64,000 nt of DNA. It comes from Coptis chinensis (taxonomy: Eukaryota; Streptophyta; Magnoliopsida; Ranunculales; Ranunculaceae). Shown here one piece after another: positions 1 to 11,013 of this stretch; within the stretch, counting starts at the first letter, position 1; each line of letters opens with the position of its first letter. The position numbers and the translations under genes are program-made. Under the pieces are notes generated by a model that had not been told where the DNA came from, made no database searches, and saw nothing but the letters and a program-made list of their open reading frames with translations. The stretch is taken from assembly GCA_015680905.1 (NCBI GenBank), contig CM027377.1:41254501-41318500 (forward strand), given 5' to 3'.

Positions 1-212
1 TTGTCTGCTTGTACCTGACTTCCAACAGCTTAATGAGGTATATTTATATTTTCATTATGTTAATTTCAACGTACTATATAGATTTAACTTAGATAAAATA
101 TTGACACAATACATAAAATATTGCGTGGTCGCTTAGCAAATGAAATCTTACTCAACCAGGGGCTTCGAGTTGGTTTAAATTAACCAAACTTAACAGTATT
201 ATGGGTATTTAG

Positions 213-619
213 ACCATGAACGAGCTGAAAGAGCACACGCTGAGAAACAACTTCATGAACGTGACCAGACGATAGCAGATTTAACAAACCAAGTGAAAGC
301 CTTGGTAATTTTATTAATTATATGTTTTACATTTTCAAATATTTATTTTACAACTCAAATTTTAGATTTTAATTAAATTACATACATTGCGTTGATGTTT
401 CAGAGAGTACCTACCGAGATCATGCAGCAAGGCAATGCTCCTAAGAAAGGGAGAGGGCGAGGGCGAGGGCGAGGACGAAGATGGAATTATCATAGTAGTT
501 CCATAGTATTAATGACACGTAGATATTTTGTAATAATTATATTGGTTTGTTGTTGTTGTTGTTGTTGTTGTTATTTTGAAGATTTTAACAGGTTTAGGTA
601 TATGAATTATGTTGATTAA
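213..619 (+). CDS. C-terminal exons of an unrecognised coiled-coil protein with an RGR-rich tail (partial)
   Basis: Two exons join in phase. The first (213-304) follows an AG acceptor and encodes a charged, heptad-like stretch (HERAERAHAEKQLHERD), ending at a GT donor at 305. The second starts at 404 after a pyrimidine-rich tract and AG, and encodes RVPTEIMQQGNAPKKGRGRG and further RGR repeats. The frame then runs through a TTG repeat (poly-Cys) and low-complexity sequence to a stop at 619, so the true end may be earlier. The 5' part lies before the window. A coiled coil followed by an RGRG tail is common at the C-terminus of plant transposon-encoded proteins, and a transposon origin is my inference. 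No catalytic domain is visible, so I assign no function. Confidence 0.4.
545..573. repeat. (TTG)n microsatellite
   Basis: A run of about nine TTG/TGT units. It produces a poly-Cys stretch in the overlapping reading frame, which is unlikely to be real protein. Confidence 0.9.
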
Positions 620-884
620 ACAAAGGAGGCTATATCCAAATTTATTTTATGCATTATACGTCATTATATTATTACTTGGTTTTTTTACGTTCTCAAAATT
701 GGGTTTCTATTCAAGATCGACTTGGTTTCTCAAAACCCGAACTCTTCTATTTATATTAAGGTGAAACTTCAGTGTAAAAACACGATCTCAATTTTCTGGC
801 AAAAAATCAGAACTTGGTATGTACGGGCAAGAGGGGTGCTCAACTTCTAGTAGACTTGTTTCACGACAAAAAAAAAGGGTCCTA

Positions 885-1611
885 TTACTGCCGGACCCCA
901 ATTTGTTTTGGGCAGACTCCAAAAAAAAAACAATTATTACAAGTATGCCATTGGTTTCAAAAAATCTAAAAAAAAAACAATTATTACAAGTATGCCATTG
1001 CTCCAAAAAAAGTTAGATTCGAAAACCCCAAACTTAAACGACCCGGCTAGGTCGTTTGGACTAAGTCCGAACGACTTGGCCACACCGTTTGGGACTTAGT
1101 CCAAACGATGTGCCCACACCGGTCAAGAGCCCAAAAAACAGAATTTTATATTTTTCAAAGTCCAAATCCCAAACGATGTGGCCATGTCGTTGGGGATTTT
1201 TCTAAGTTCAAATCCCAAACGACATGGCCACATCGTTTTGGACTCAGTCCAAACGGTGTGGCCATACCGTTTGCCACACCTTTTGGACTTCAGTTTGGAC
1301 TTCAGTCCAAATGGTGTGGCCATGTCGTTTGGGATTTGGATTTTGAAAAATATAAAGTTCTGTTTTTTGGGCTCTTGACCGGTGTGGGCACATCGTTTGG
1401 ACTAAGTCCCAAACGGTGGTCAATCGTTTGGGACTTAGTCCAAACGACCTAGCCGGGTCGTTTAAGTTTGGGGTTTTCGAATCCAATTTTTTGTGACCAA
1501 TAACATACTTGTAATAATTGTTTTTTTTTAGATTTTTTGAGACTAATGACACACTTGTAATAATCATTTTTTTTTGGAGTCTGCCCAACACAAATTGGGG
1601 TCCATCAGTAA
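885..1611. mobile_element. Foldback (long hairpin) element, ~730 bp
   Basis: The two halves are imperfect inverted repeats. The outer ends match as TTACTG..GGACCCCAATTTGT with a TTGGGCAGACTCC block: forward at 885-925, reversed at 1576-1611. Inside, both arms carry two copies of a CAATTATTACAAGTATG unit next to A or T runs, then GTTTGGGACTTAGTCCAAAC-like words and the block ACCGGTCAAGAGCCC (reversed as GGGCTCTTGACCGGT). The arms meet near 1265-1300, leaving a short loop. Reading frames in both directions (FGLSPNGVA and similar) follow from the repeats and are not genes. The class (foldback, MULE-like or MITE-like) is not settled, and no clean target duplication is visible at the tips. Confidence 0.75.
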
Positions 1612-1799
1612 CAAATACCAAAAAAAATAATAAATAAATAAATCTTCTTTTTTCAGGTAAGGCGCGCGCTCTGGTCAAGGCAAATCTGAGCGCGACCAAC
1701 CCCTTCACATCTTCAAACGAACAGTACCACATACGACAAAAAAAAAAAAGCAGCTTCTTGGTTTTTCCAATTTTCCTCATGTTGAGCGATAACACCCAA

Positions 1800-2889
1800 C
1801 AATTATTATATTTTTATACATCATTATATTATTACGTCATTATACAAAAACTTCTAAAATGTAATGTTAATGATTGTCCCTCAAATATCATCATTTATCA
1901 TACAAAAATATACACTTAAACGATAAAAACATATTACAAAATAAAACTTAAATAAATTGCATCGCTAAAACTTATACTAATACCACTCAACTACATCTCA
2001 AAGAATTTCCAAACAACGTTCATGAACAAATTCTACTCCTTTAGTTTCTAGAAACATATATTTCTCTGTAATTTTTAGCTAGCGCTCTTCATCGCTACTG
2101 AAAACACAAACAATTGTAAGTGCACGCTCCAATTTAAAATATTTATTACAATTCTTACAAACCCTCAAAAATCGGTCCAATAAGACTTTATACATTCTAT
2201 CTCCATGATTGTCGTTGTGTTTGAATATTTCACAAGTTCTATCCCAAAAAACTCATCTAGGTCCATAATTTGACAATACAACAGCACGCTCCATTCCAAC
2301 AATTGCAACCATATGTTCTCAACACAATAATTCATCTTCAGCATGGATGAAATGTAAACCATGTCTCAGACGAGAATGACGCTCCATATTATATGAAGAC
2401 ATTTTGTTGAAAATTGAAAGAAGAAAGATGAGAGAAAGATAAGTGAATTGGTGAAAATTGAGTGAGGCACCAATGAATATATATAGACTACAAGTCCAAC
2501 GGATCTAAATATATCCGTTGGGCCCAAAAAATCTAGCCATTTTAATTTGTTATTAATTTTTTTTGAAAAAGCTCTGAACGGCAAAACTTGACCCGTCTAA
2601 CATCGTGGGCCCAACGGTACAAAATTGAGTAGTTTTAATTTTTTAATAAAAAAAAATGAAAAAAATGAAAACATTATGGATGGCAAAACTTGACCCGTCC
2701 AACATCTGGACGGGTAAAGTTGTCCCGTGCAAGTGGATGCTAAATTTTTGAGTATTTTGGTCGAGAATTTAACAATTGCTGAGATGGAAACGGGTGTTTG
2801 GCAACGCGTTAGTGAACGAAATTGCCAAAAAAAATTCTATCTGTCACATTAGAAATGGTTTTTAGCAGTGCGTTGATGATGCTCTAACG
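1800..2889 (-). mobile_element. Decayed DNA element with a PIF/Harbinger-like right tip
   Basis: The right end reads GCGTTGATGATGCTC followed by TAA. Many plant PIF/Harbinger elements begin GAGCATC and duplicate a 3-bp TAA/TTA site, so this fits. On the minus strand a TATATA-containing promoter-like stretch near 2480 is followed by an ATG near 2400 and a reading frame broken by stops, with traces such as DRMYKVLLDRFL near 2170. Subterminal words GGCAAAACTTGACCCGTC occur at about 2579 and 2682. The left tip is not found, and I see no DDE transposase motif. The class rests mainly on the one tip. Confidence 0.35.
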
Positions 2890-2899
2890 CACGCAAAAA

Positions 2900-3678
2900 A
2901 TAATAACACAGATGGCTAGGGCATCCTGAAGGGACACCTTCCATTGCCTCTTACTTTTGGAAAGGAGTTCATAACAACCATGTCTTGGTGGAGAAAGGGT
3001 CCGTGTGGAGAATTAGAGATGGGACTAAAACCTCAGTCTTTCATGATCCTTAGCTTATGATGCATGGAAAATCTATCCTTTTAAAGGATAGATATATGGC
3101 CACCCATAGGCATGCAAAAATATTGGAGAGTTAACCACCTTATGATGGCTGATGGTTCTGGCTGGAATCAGAAGCTCATAAGGGGGGTTTTCGATTCCAT
3201 GATTGTATCTATCATCAACAAGGTACACGTACATCAGGCCTCAAGCTTGGGCTGATAAACTCATTTGGTGAGCAGATAAGAAAGGTTGTTTCAATGTCAA
3301 GTTAGCTTTCAACCTGATTAACCAAGATCAGTGGAAAGATAATGACTAAAGTTTCCACACTAAGTCCATTAAAAGGGTTTGGAAGACTAACTTGGCAGCA
3401 AGAGAACAAATATTTTTGTGGAAAATGTATATTAATATCTTTCCAACTGGGGATCGGACATGATAAATAATAGAATAAATAATGATGATATCTCATATCC
3501 TTTATGTTCTAAGGAATATGAAGCCATGGAACACCTCTTTTTAATTTCGAATGCCATTGGGCTAATGACATTTGGTTTGCTTCACCATTAGGTATTAGAA
3601 CATAAGTACATAAAGATTGGATCGAAAGTTAGAAGATGGGTATATGAGATCCTGGAATGGAGCAATAGCAAGGATAAG
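2900..3678 (+). pseudogene. LINE (L1-like) ORF2 fragment with reverse-transcriptase zinc-binding region (piece 1)
   Basis: Translation with several stops and shifts gives a typical plant LINE ORF2 C-terminus. The pieces run from a lysine-rich linker, through a W-containing stretch, to the zf-RVT motif: FLWKMYINIFPTGDR, then a PLC..E.MEHLF..C arrangement and WANDIWFASPLGI. This domain follows the RT in plant L1-type elements. The piece stops abruptly at 3678 with ATAAG, the target duplication of the Athila element. Its frame resumes at 30246. The 5' part is missing: the sequence runs left into the unrelated element ending near 2889, so the LINE is 5'-truncated or replaced. It cannot make a functional protein. 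Confidence 0.75.
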
Positions 3679-5114
3679 TGATCTTTTCACTTTGCGGTTA
3701 TAGAGATTTGGATTCTTTGCTCCGTTTGGTGTAAACTCAATCTGTCCTTACTCACGAATGTTCGTTCGTTTAGTTTTAGTAGGGATTCGAACCAACCTAA
3801 AGTCTAGGACAACATACCACTTGATTATGCTATTTAGGGAACTAGTAAGTTTAAGATTTAGTTATACTAAAACTACTTATCTTATTTTTAGATTCTAAAG
3901 ATTACGTAAACATGTGCACTAAAACAAAGTATAAATCAATATATGGAAAGGTGTGGAGGGAGTAAATCCACTCATGTTAAGAAAAACCTCTATTGCTTTA
4001 CTCTAGTTTATTGCTTCTTAATCTTTCTTAAAATTCCTAGACAAATTTTAATAAAGATTATATTTTTGATCCCTAACAATATAACTCATCTCTAAGATCA
4101 TATTGCTAGCATGAGAAACCAAAGCAATGACCTATCTCTAAGTCATCACCATAATTCCTAACTAGACTACACCAACTACCATTTTGGGGTAGGATCTAAA
4201 GCCTAACTTATGGTCCTAAACAACTAACTAAAATAAATTACAAAAGTTATTCCTCACATGAGCATCATTAACCCTCTACAAAGGGATGGTTTAGCTCATG
4301 ATCATAGGATTACAATGATCATATAATATTTTCTATGATATTATAAAAGTGAAAGAAGAAGAATGAAAGAAGAAACTAACTTTGCCTTAAGGAAAATGTT
4401 GATTTATTTGGAAGAACTTAAGTGTTTCACCATTATAAGAAAACTACTAAGCTTAGAAAAGATAAGAAAAATATAAGTTCAAAAGTGAAAAGTGAGAGAA
4501 TCATGAAATGTGGTTTAAGGAGTTAATTCCAAAATCCACGCACACTTAAGCTTTCTCTCTTCTCTTGAAATCACATCCCCCAATTTATTACATTTAGTAC
4601 AAACTTATTTAAAAAATCAAATCATGACAAAATTTCACTATTTTGGATAACCATGCATTTAACCACATGCAAGGTGTCCATTTATGCCAATAATTTGGCA
4701 CTTTTGTCTTGACATGCTCCATGATTGATGACTCATCTCGGAATGTGGGTCCATTTGCTATGTCCATTGGTGGGCCCGGACATCGATTTTTACAATTTCT
4801 GGCCTGAGATAGAGCAAGTCGTACTAATCATCTAGACAACTTATTTGCCAAAACCGGAGTCTCAGTTCAAGAGATATGAACTCGAAAGTTGATGCTTTTC
4901 TTCCCCGTCTTCATTGAGCTTCCTACGCATTTGAAGAACTTCAGATATACATCGTTCCCGTGTTTTAATGAAGGTTTAACCAATATTTTCATGTATACTG
5001 CGAAAAACTGCAAAAGTACTAAAATATAATTATTTTATGATTATATTAAACACATAATTAACCAAATTGATATGTCTCAATGGGGTTTAATATTACAGTT
5101 TTGGGTGCTTATCA
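3679..5114 (-). repeat. 3' LTR of the Athila element
   Basis: Matches 28785-30245 along its whole length with scattered substitutions and small indels. By eye about 12 substitutions fall in the first ~175 aligned bases, roughly 7%. Starts TGATCTTTTCACTTTGC and ends GGGTGCTTATCA on the plus strand, and is preceded by the target duplication ATAAG. Confidence 0.92.
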
Positions 5115-5662
5115 TACTACCCCCAAACAGCACTTTGCTTGTCCTAAGCAAAGAAGAGACATTAAAACAGATAAGTGGCAAAAAGTGTAATCCTAACTAA
5201 TTCCCGTTTCGTAGAGTGCGGTTGCATTGACTGTATGCAACAAGGTCTTAAACCACTAGGAATTTCCTAGTTGACGAGTTATAGTCTCGTGAGAGTTTTC
5301 GAGAAGATACTCACAAACTTCATCTATACTACAACGACTCAATAACAAAAGCTTGTTTCCTAAATTAATCTAAGATATCTATACATCTCCTTAGCGAGGA
5401 ATGAGGATTAATTCCTTGAAACTCAAGTTAATATGCATACAATAATTAAAACATCTACATATGAACATGCATATAGTGAAGTTTACATTGAAATGTACAA
5501 GTAGAGCCGTTTTTGGATCCTTTGGAGAGCGTCCCTAAATGGGTTCTCACAGGTATGTGTCGAAACACAAATTTGCTCATAATTTTTCCACTCAGGTTTT
5601 GCTAATTCCAGTGTGCAGTGGGCACACGTTTCCTCACATACTTGATGACAACAGAGGAGCCG
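5115..5662 (-). repeat. Athila 3' internal region, copy 1 (next to the 3' LTR)
   Basis: Begins with the purine-tract complement CTACCCCC and contains the hairpin pair at 5221-5273. It is repeated at 5917-6475 and, in diverged form, at 32862-33420 in another element. Non-coding. Confidence 0.85.
5221..5273. promoter_or_regulatory. Conserved hairpin pair in the Athila 3' region, copy 1
   Basis: GTTGCAT/ATGCAAC stem (5221-5241), then CCACTAGG/CCTAGTTG stem (5253-5273, one mismatch). The same arrangement is found at 6026-6078 and 32972-33024. The role is unknown; packaging, RNA-end formation or reverse-transcription control are possibilities. Confidence 0.5.
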
Positions 5663-5916
5663 AAATCATATGGACAGCTTACTTGCCAAAATCGGAGTCC
5701 CGATTCAAGAGATATAAGCTGTGAAAGTTGACATTTTTCTTCCCCGTCTTCATTGAGCTTCCCACGGCTGATCTGGCGGACTTCAGATATACATTGTTCA
5801 CGTGCTTTAACACAAATTTAACCAATATTTTCATGTCTACTGCGAAAACCTTCAAAAGTACAACCAAATTGATATGTCTCAATGGGGTTTAATATTACAA
5901 TTTTGGGTGCTTATCA
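5663..5916 (-). repeat. Truncated extra LTR end inside the Athila element
   Basis: Matches the last ~250 bp of the LTR (for example 4830-5114), with one internal deletion, and ends TTTTGGGTGCTTATCA. It is followed at once by a second copy of the purine tract and 3' region. So the element carries LTR end plus 3' region twice in tandem. Confidence 0.8.
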
Positions 5917-6475
5917 CACTACCCCCAAATAGCACTTTTCTTGTCCTCAAGCAAAGAAGAGACATTAAAATAGATAAGTGGCCAAAAATGTGTAATCCTA
6001 ACTAATTATCGTTTTGCAGAGTGCGGTTGCATTGACCGTATGCAACAAGACCTTAAACCACTAGGAATTCCCTAGTGGATGAGTTATAGCCTTGTGAGAG
6101 TTTTTCAAAGAAGATACTCATAAACTTCATTTATACTATAACGACTCAATAATAAAAGCTTGTTTCCTAAATTAATCTAAGATATCTATACATCTCCTTA
6201 GCAGGGAATAAGGATTAATTCCTTGAAACCCAAGTTAATATGCATACAATAATTAAAACATCTACATATGAATATGCATATAGTGAAGTTTGCATTGAAA
6301 TGTACAAGCAGGGCCGTTTCTGGATCCTTTGGAGATCGTCCCTAAATGGGTTCTCACAGGTATGTGTCGAAACACAAATTCGCTCATAATTTTTTCACTC
6401 AGGTTTTGATATCTCAAGTATGTAGTGGGCAAATATTTTCTCACATACTCGATGACAACAGAGGAGCCAAGGTCG
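5917..6475 (-). repeat. Athila 3' internal region, copy 2
   Basis: Near-identical to 5115-5662 (same CTACCCCCAAA start and TGGATCCTTTGGAGA and GGGTTCTCACAGGTATGTG words). It includes a second hairpin pair at 6026-6078, whose second stem CCACTAGG/CCTAGTGG is perfectly paired. Confidence 0.85.
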
Positions 6476-7290
6476 ATCTATCACATCTACTACTTAATAT
6501 CACACCATCCTACTCCTAATTGAGCTAGATGTCTTTATTAGGTATTGTGGGGCGGCTTAGGTGGTGGTGTAGAAGAAAATGGAAATGGAAAATAAAAAAT
6601 GACAAGTATGAGATAATAGGGTCTTCAAGATATTTACACTAGAGAAATCCTTATTTCTTTTCTTGCTTCTACCTGAGTTTTCCTACTTTACTATTAAGCC
6701 TTTGAACTCTGATTTTAACGTTAGATCCTCAAGACGAATGTGAGTCTTTTAACGTTAGATCCTCAAGACGAATCCCAACCTATGGGAGTAACAGGCGACG
6801 ACGAAGGTTATCATGCTCAGCTGGTGTTAGACAAAAAATATGCCTTATACCGGCAATTATCGGATAGAAATTTAAGACCCGGACAGAAGGGTGTTTGACA
6901 ATGCATACACCATCCCATCCTTCGCGCACGTCGCTTACGAGCAAAAGTACTATGACCATTACCTATTCGAGATGGGTGAGATTTACACCAAATGATTAGC
7001 TGAAGTTCGCGAGGAAGATAATAGAAAAGGGAAGAGAAGGAAGGAGGGGAAATTTTTGGTACTCATTGTTTACCAGAAAGCACGTTTGCTCGATTATCAG
7101 AAGACATTTATACTCAGTTCTGAATAGAGTTTTTGTGGACTAAGGTTCCGACGCTTGCAGCCACACATTCTAGAAGATTTGAGAAAAGAAAATATAAGAG
7201 GGCCCGGATATCATAATGGCGTACTTCCCCTGTTTTAAACACATGGAAGGAAGTACACCAGCGAATCTATTAGTCTCTGTAGACTAGATC
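6476..7290. other. Non-coding stretch between the Athila integrase and the 3' region
   Basis: About 0.8 kb with no usable reading frame. Athila elements often carry an env-like ORF between integrase and the 3' LTR. None is recognisable here, so it has been lost or has decayed beyond recognition. Confidence 0.5.
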
Positions 7291-8472
7291 TTAGAGAAGA
7301 GTCTTTTCGACATATGGAGAGCGCAACTCATGATAATATTTAAGGCGTTGGCCATTTACTTGAAATTCACTGTTATCGTTTAAATTTTTCAAAGAGATAG
7401 CCCTATAAGGGGTGACAGAAGAGACAATGAAAGGACCAGACCATCGAGTTTTTAATTTTCCTGGAAAAATGTGTAATCTTGAGTTGTATAACAAAACTTT
7501 TTGACCAATTTTGAAATCTTTTCTCAATATGTGCTTGTCATGCACTCTTTTCATGTTGGCTTTATAGGACTTTAAAAGATCATAGGCATCACTCTGAATC
7601 TCCTCAAGCTAATTTAGTTGCAATTTTTGCTTTTCGCCTGCCGCATTGGTATTATAATTTAGGCTTTTGATGGCATATAGAGCACGATGCTCCAGTTCAA
7701 CCGACAGATGACAAAGTTTTCCAAAAACGAGGCGTAAGGAGACATGCTTATAGGTGTCTTAAAAGCCGTTCTATAAGCCCACAGGGCATCAGATAATCAG
7801 AGAGACTAGTCTTTCCTAGATGGATTAACAGTTTTCTCCAAAATGGATTTAATCTCTCAATAAGAGAATTCTACTTGGCCACTGGTCTGAGGATGATACG
7901 GAGTGGCCACCTTGTGAGTGACTATATTTCTTTACTAACAACTCAAATATTTTATTACAAAAATGTTTTTCCCCATCACTAATGATAGCTTTGGAAACAT
8001 CAAAATGAGAGAAAATATTTTCTTTTATGAATAAAACGACAGTCTTATGATCATTTGCACGGCATGTCATTGCCTCTATCCATTTTGACACGTAGTCAAC
8101 AACTACCAGTATGTAAAGAAAGCCATGAGAGTTTGGAAAGGGACCCATGAAGTCGATGCCCTACACACAAAAAATTTCCACAATTAAAATTGGATTTAAG
8201 GGCATCATATTGCGTTGAGTAATACGTCCTAGCTGCTGGCAGCGGGTGCATGCTTTGCAATGCTCATATGCATCTCTAAACAGTATTGGCCAATAAAACC
8301 CACATTGTAGAACCTTGGTTGCAGTTTTCTTACCACTGAAATGACCACCACAAGATTGTTCATGGCAGAATGATAACACGTCATTGTGTTCCCAGTCGGG
8401 AATGCAACGATGGATCAGTTGGTCTGAACAGTACTTGAAAAGGTTGGGGTCATCCCAGAAATAAAATTTCAC
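7291..8472 (-). pseudogene. Athila integrase (broken)
   Basis: Integrase inserts the retrotransposon cDNA into the chromosome. Three frame-shifted pieces are visible. 8472-8161 holds the N-terminal zinc-binding region, with a CKACTRCQQLG motif. 8148-7849 holds the catalytic core start (MGPFPNSHGFLYILVVVDYV, then a SDGEKHF stretch where SDNG would be expected); this core then shifts frame. 7554-7291 holds the C-terminal part with HDKHILRKDFKIGQKVLLYN and a KTRWSGPF motif typical of Athila/Tat integrases. Between them the Athila-typical word LNYNTNAAGEKQKLQLN can be read in another frame (about 7670-7620). The stops and shifts make it non-functional. Confidence 0.88.
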
Positions 8473-8990
8473 AGCGGATAAAACTTTTTTCGGTCATTAC
8501 GAGACCAAGATGAAGGGACTTCCTCGGTGACTTGGTAGTTTACTATATCAGCGTACCAAGGAGACGAAAATACGGAATACAAGTGTTTATTCGGAAAGGA
8601 ATCACTGATGGGTTCAGTATCCGTATCGACATCACTGACGAGTTGTGATAAATGATCTGCAACCACATTCTCGCAACCTTTTTTATCTCTAATTTCTAGA
8701 GTAAACTCTTGCAAGAGGAGAATCCATAGGATTAATCTCTGTTTTGCATCTTTTTTCGCTAATAGATAACAAAGCGCCGCATGGTCAGTATAGACTACTG
8801 TGGAAGAACCAACTAGGTAAGGACGAAACTTATCCAAGGCATATACCATAGCGAGAAACTTTTTCTCAGTGGTGGTATAGTTACGTTGAGCTTCATTGAG
8901 AGTTTTAGTAGCGTAATAAATGACAATTGGCTTTTCTTCTCTGTGTTGCCTTAAGACAGCTCCAATAGCATAGTCGCTCGCATCACACAT
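8469..8990 (-). pseudogene. Athila RNase H domain (part of broken pol)
   Basis: RNase H removes RNA from the RNA/DNA hybrid during reverse transcription. [14 protein letters not shown] gives the first catalytic-Asp region. [19 protein letters not shown] contains the catalytic-Glu region, and [12 protein letters not shown] the next Asp. The C-terminal VVADHLSQL is the usual end of the Ty3/gypsy RNase H/connection. The domain itself reads openly, but it is cut off from RT (upstream, ending at 9149) and overlaps the integrase frame at 8469-8472 by a shift. About 160 bp between RT and this frame (9000-9148) is read only with stops. Confidence 0.88.
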
Positions 8991-9148
8991 TAATTCAAAA
9001 GGTTTAGACCAATCAGGTGGTTGAATTATAGGAGCAGTAGTTAGGGCGGATTTTAAAGTCTCAAAAGCTTATTTGCAATTGAAAGTGAACTCAAATACGA
9101 CATCTTTAAGCAGGAGATTGGTTAAAGGTCAGCAACCTTAGAGAAATC

Positions 9149-10081
9149 TTAGATAAATCTCCTATGGAACCCTGTGTGTCCTAAAAACGCATGAATGTCG
9201 CGAAATATTTTTGTTATAGGAAGGGAAGCAATCTTTTCAATCTTAGCTTTATCGACTTCAATACCGTCCTTTGAAACAATATGTCCTAGAACTATTCCTT
9301 TTGTAACGATAAAATGACATTTTTCCCAATTAAGAACGAGATTTTTCTCTTCACAACATGTAAAAACCTTTACAAGATTTGATAGACAGCTATCGAAAGA
9401 ATCACCATATATTGAGAAATCATCCATGAAGACTTCTATAAAATGTTCAACCATATCACTGAAAATATGAAGCATACAGCGTTGGAATATGCCAGGGGCA
9501 TTGCAAAGGCCAAAAGGCATTCGTTTATACGCAAACGTACCAAATGGATAGGTGAACGTTGTTTTTTCTTGATCAGCAGGATCTATGACTATTTGAAAAT
9601 ATCCTAAATAACCATCAAGAAAACAGTAATATGCATGACCTGCTAACCGTTCAAGCATCTGGTCGATGAAGGGAAGTGGGAAGTCATCCTTACGAGTGAC
9701 TACATTAAGTTTGCGATAATCAATGCATATTCGCCATTTCACTGGAATACGAGCAGAGATGCATTCATCTTTATCATTTCGCACAACTGTAATGCCAGAT
9801 TTCTTGGGAACAATGTGTACTAGACTCACCTAAACACTATCAGAGATAGGGTAAATAATACCCGCATCGAGTAACCTTAAAACTTCCTCCCGTACCACAT
9901 CTTTCATGGTTGGGTTTAGACGACGTTGTGGTTTACGCAACGTCTTTGTATTTTCTTCAAGATGTATGCGATGGGTGCACACGCTAAGGTCAATGCCTTT
10001 AATGTCATTGAGAGACCATCTAATAGCAGAACAATGTGTTTGAATGACATCGATTAAGTGAGATTCCTGGTCGTCAGTCAA
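9149..10081 (-). pseudogene. Athila reverse transcriptase (two frames)
   Basis: Copies the element RNA into cDNA. The upstream frame (10081-9830) has HRIHLEENTKTLRKPQRRLN and a DAGIIYPISDS stretch, matching the N-terminus of Athila/Tat RT. It ends at a stop; the next frame (9829-9149) starts SLVHIVPKKSG and continues with WRICIDYRKLN, then the catalytic Asp in CFLDGYLGY, MPFGLCNAPG, and FMDDFSIYG, where YxDD is written FMDD as is usual for Athila. It closes with VLGHIVSKDGIEVDKAKIE. Length and motif order are those of a complete RT domain. A stop between the halves means it is not translated as one protein. Confidence 0.92.
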
Positions 10082-10155
10082 TTGTGATGATATGATAATT
10101 GGGTGACTACCATCTGGATCAAGATGTACGTATTTTAAATCCGAAGGAAGTGGCT

Positions 10156-10860
10156 TTAAGTCAGGGGTGGAGTGGATATTAAAGATTCTTGAGGAAAGTC
10201 ATCTTCCATGGAGAAAATAGATTGATGTTCGTCCAAGTCGCTGGACAGCATGGTAGTAGGGTCAAATAGTGGTATTGACTCTAATAACGTGTTTACTTCC
10301 TGTGTATAATCATCGACATCAAATTCAGACCCGCCAAAGGAAATAAATTGGTGTACTTCCTCGTCAGGAAAAGAGTTTGTTAAATATTCCTGCACAAGGC
10401 TGTCAACCATGTTAACCTCACCATCAAGGTCAGCCTTTGGAATTTGTTTCATCAACTTGAACACATTCACCTCGACCAAAAGATTTTCGAAGGACATGGT
10501 CATGGAACCATTCCTACAATTTATGAGAGCATTAGTGGTTGCTAGGAACGGACGCCCTAAGATGATAAGAATGGAGTCACAAGCAACTTCTGTATCCAAA
10601 ATGACAAAATCGACGGGATAGTGAAAGTCTTGGACTTTTACAAGGACGTTTTCCACAATACCTTTTGGATACTTAATGGAACGATCTGCTAACTGCAGAG
10701 TCATGACATGAAGACCTAGTTGCTTGATTAAATAATATGGAAGTAAGTTTACACTAGCTCCTAGGTCTAGTAGCGTAGTAGTCATATATTTGTCATCTAA
10801 TGTGCATGGAACTGTTGGTCGACCAGGATCCTTGTATTTGACTATACCATTTTATTCTGT
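10156..10860 (-). pseudogene. Athila aspartic protease region
   Basis: The protease cuts Gag-Pol. The block GRPTVPCTLDDKYMTTTL leads into LLDLGASVNLLPYYL. The catalytic triad is written DLGA, as is normal for Athila (DTGA or DSGA in other lineages). Then come LADRSIKYPKGIVENVLVKV, VILDTEVA and LGRPFLATTNALI, the conserved C-terminal protease core. A ~100-residue acidic linker follows before RT. The reading frame 10785-10156 is open; the part before 10786 is in frame with a stop upstream (10850s). Confidence 0.85.
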
Positions 10861-11013
10861 GATGGACGGAAACTGTTTGGTGAGCAACGCTTGTTGAGGA
10901 ACATTGGTTTTTCTTTTTGTGGTGCACATATCTTTAAAAATTTTTGCATGTTTTGGCAATTGTTTGAGAGCATCGAGAAAAGGTAAGTTGATTGTCAAAT
11001 TCTTAAAAGTTTC

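Noticed and set aside
1108-1795. Overlapping open frames on both strands (FGLSPNG-type repeats)
   Set aside because: They follow from the inverted repeats of the foldback element; frames occur equally on both strands and have no start context or domain.
5539-6444. Short frames in the Athila 3' region
   Set aside because: They differ between the two copies of the duplicated region and have no domain; the region is non-coding.
10409-10621. Plus-strand frame over the Athila protease
   Set aside because: Shadow of the minus-strand pol; no domain of its own.
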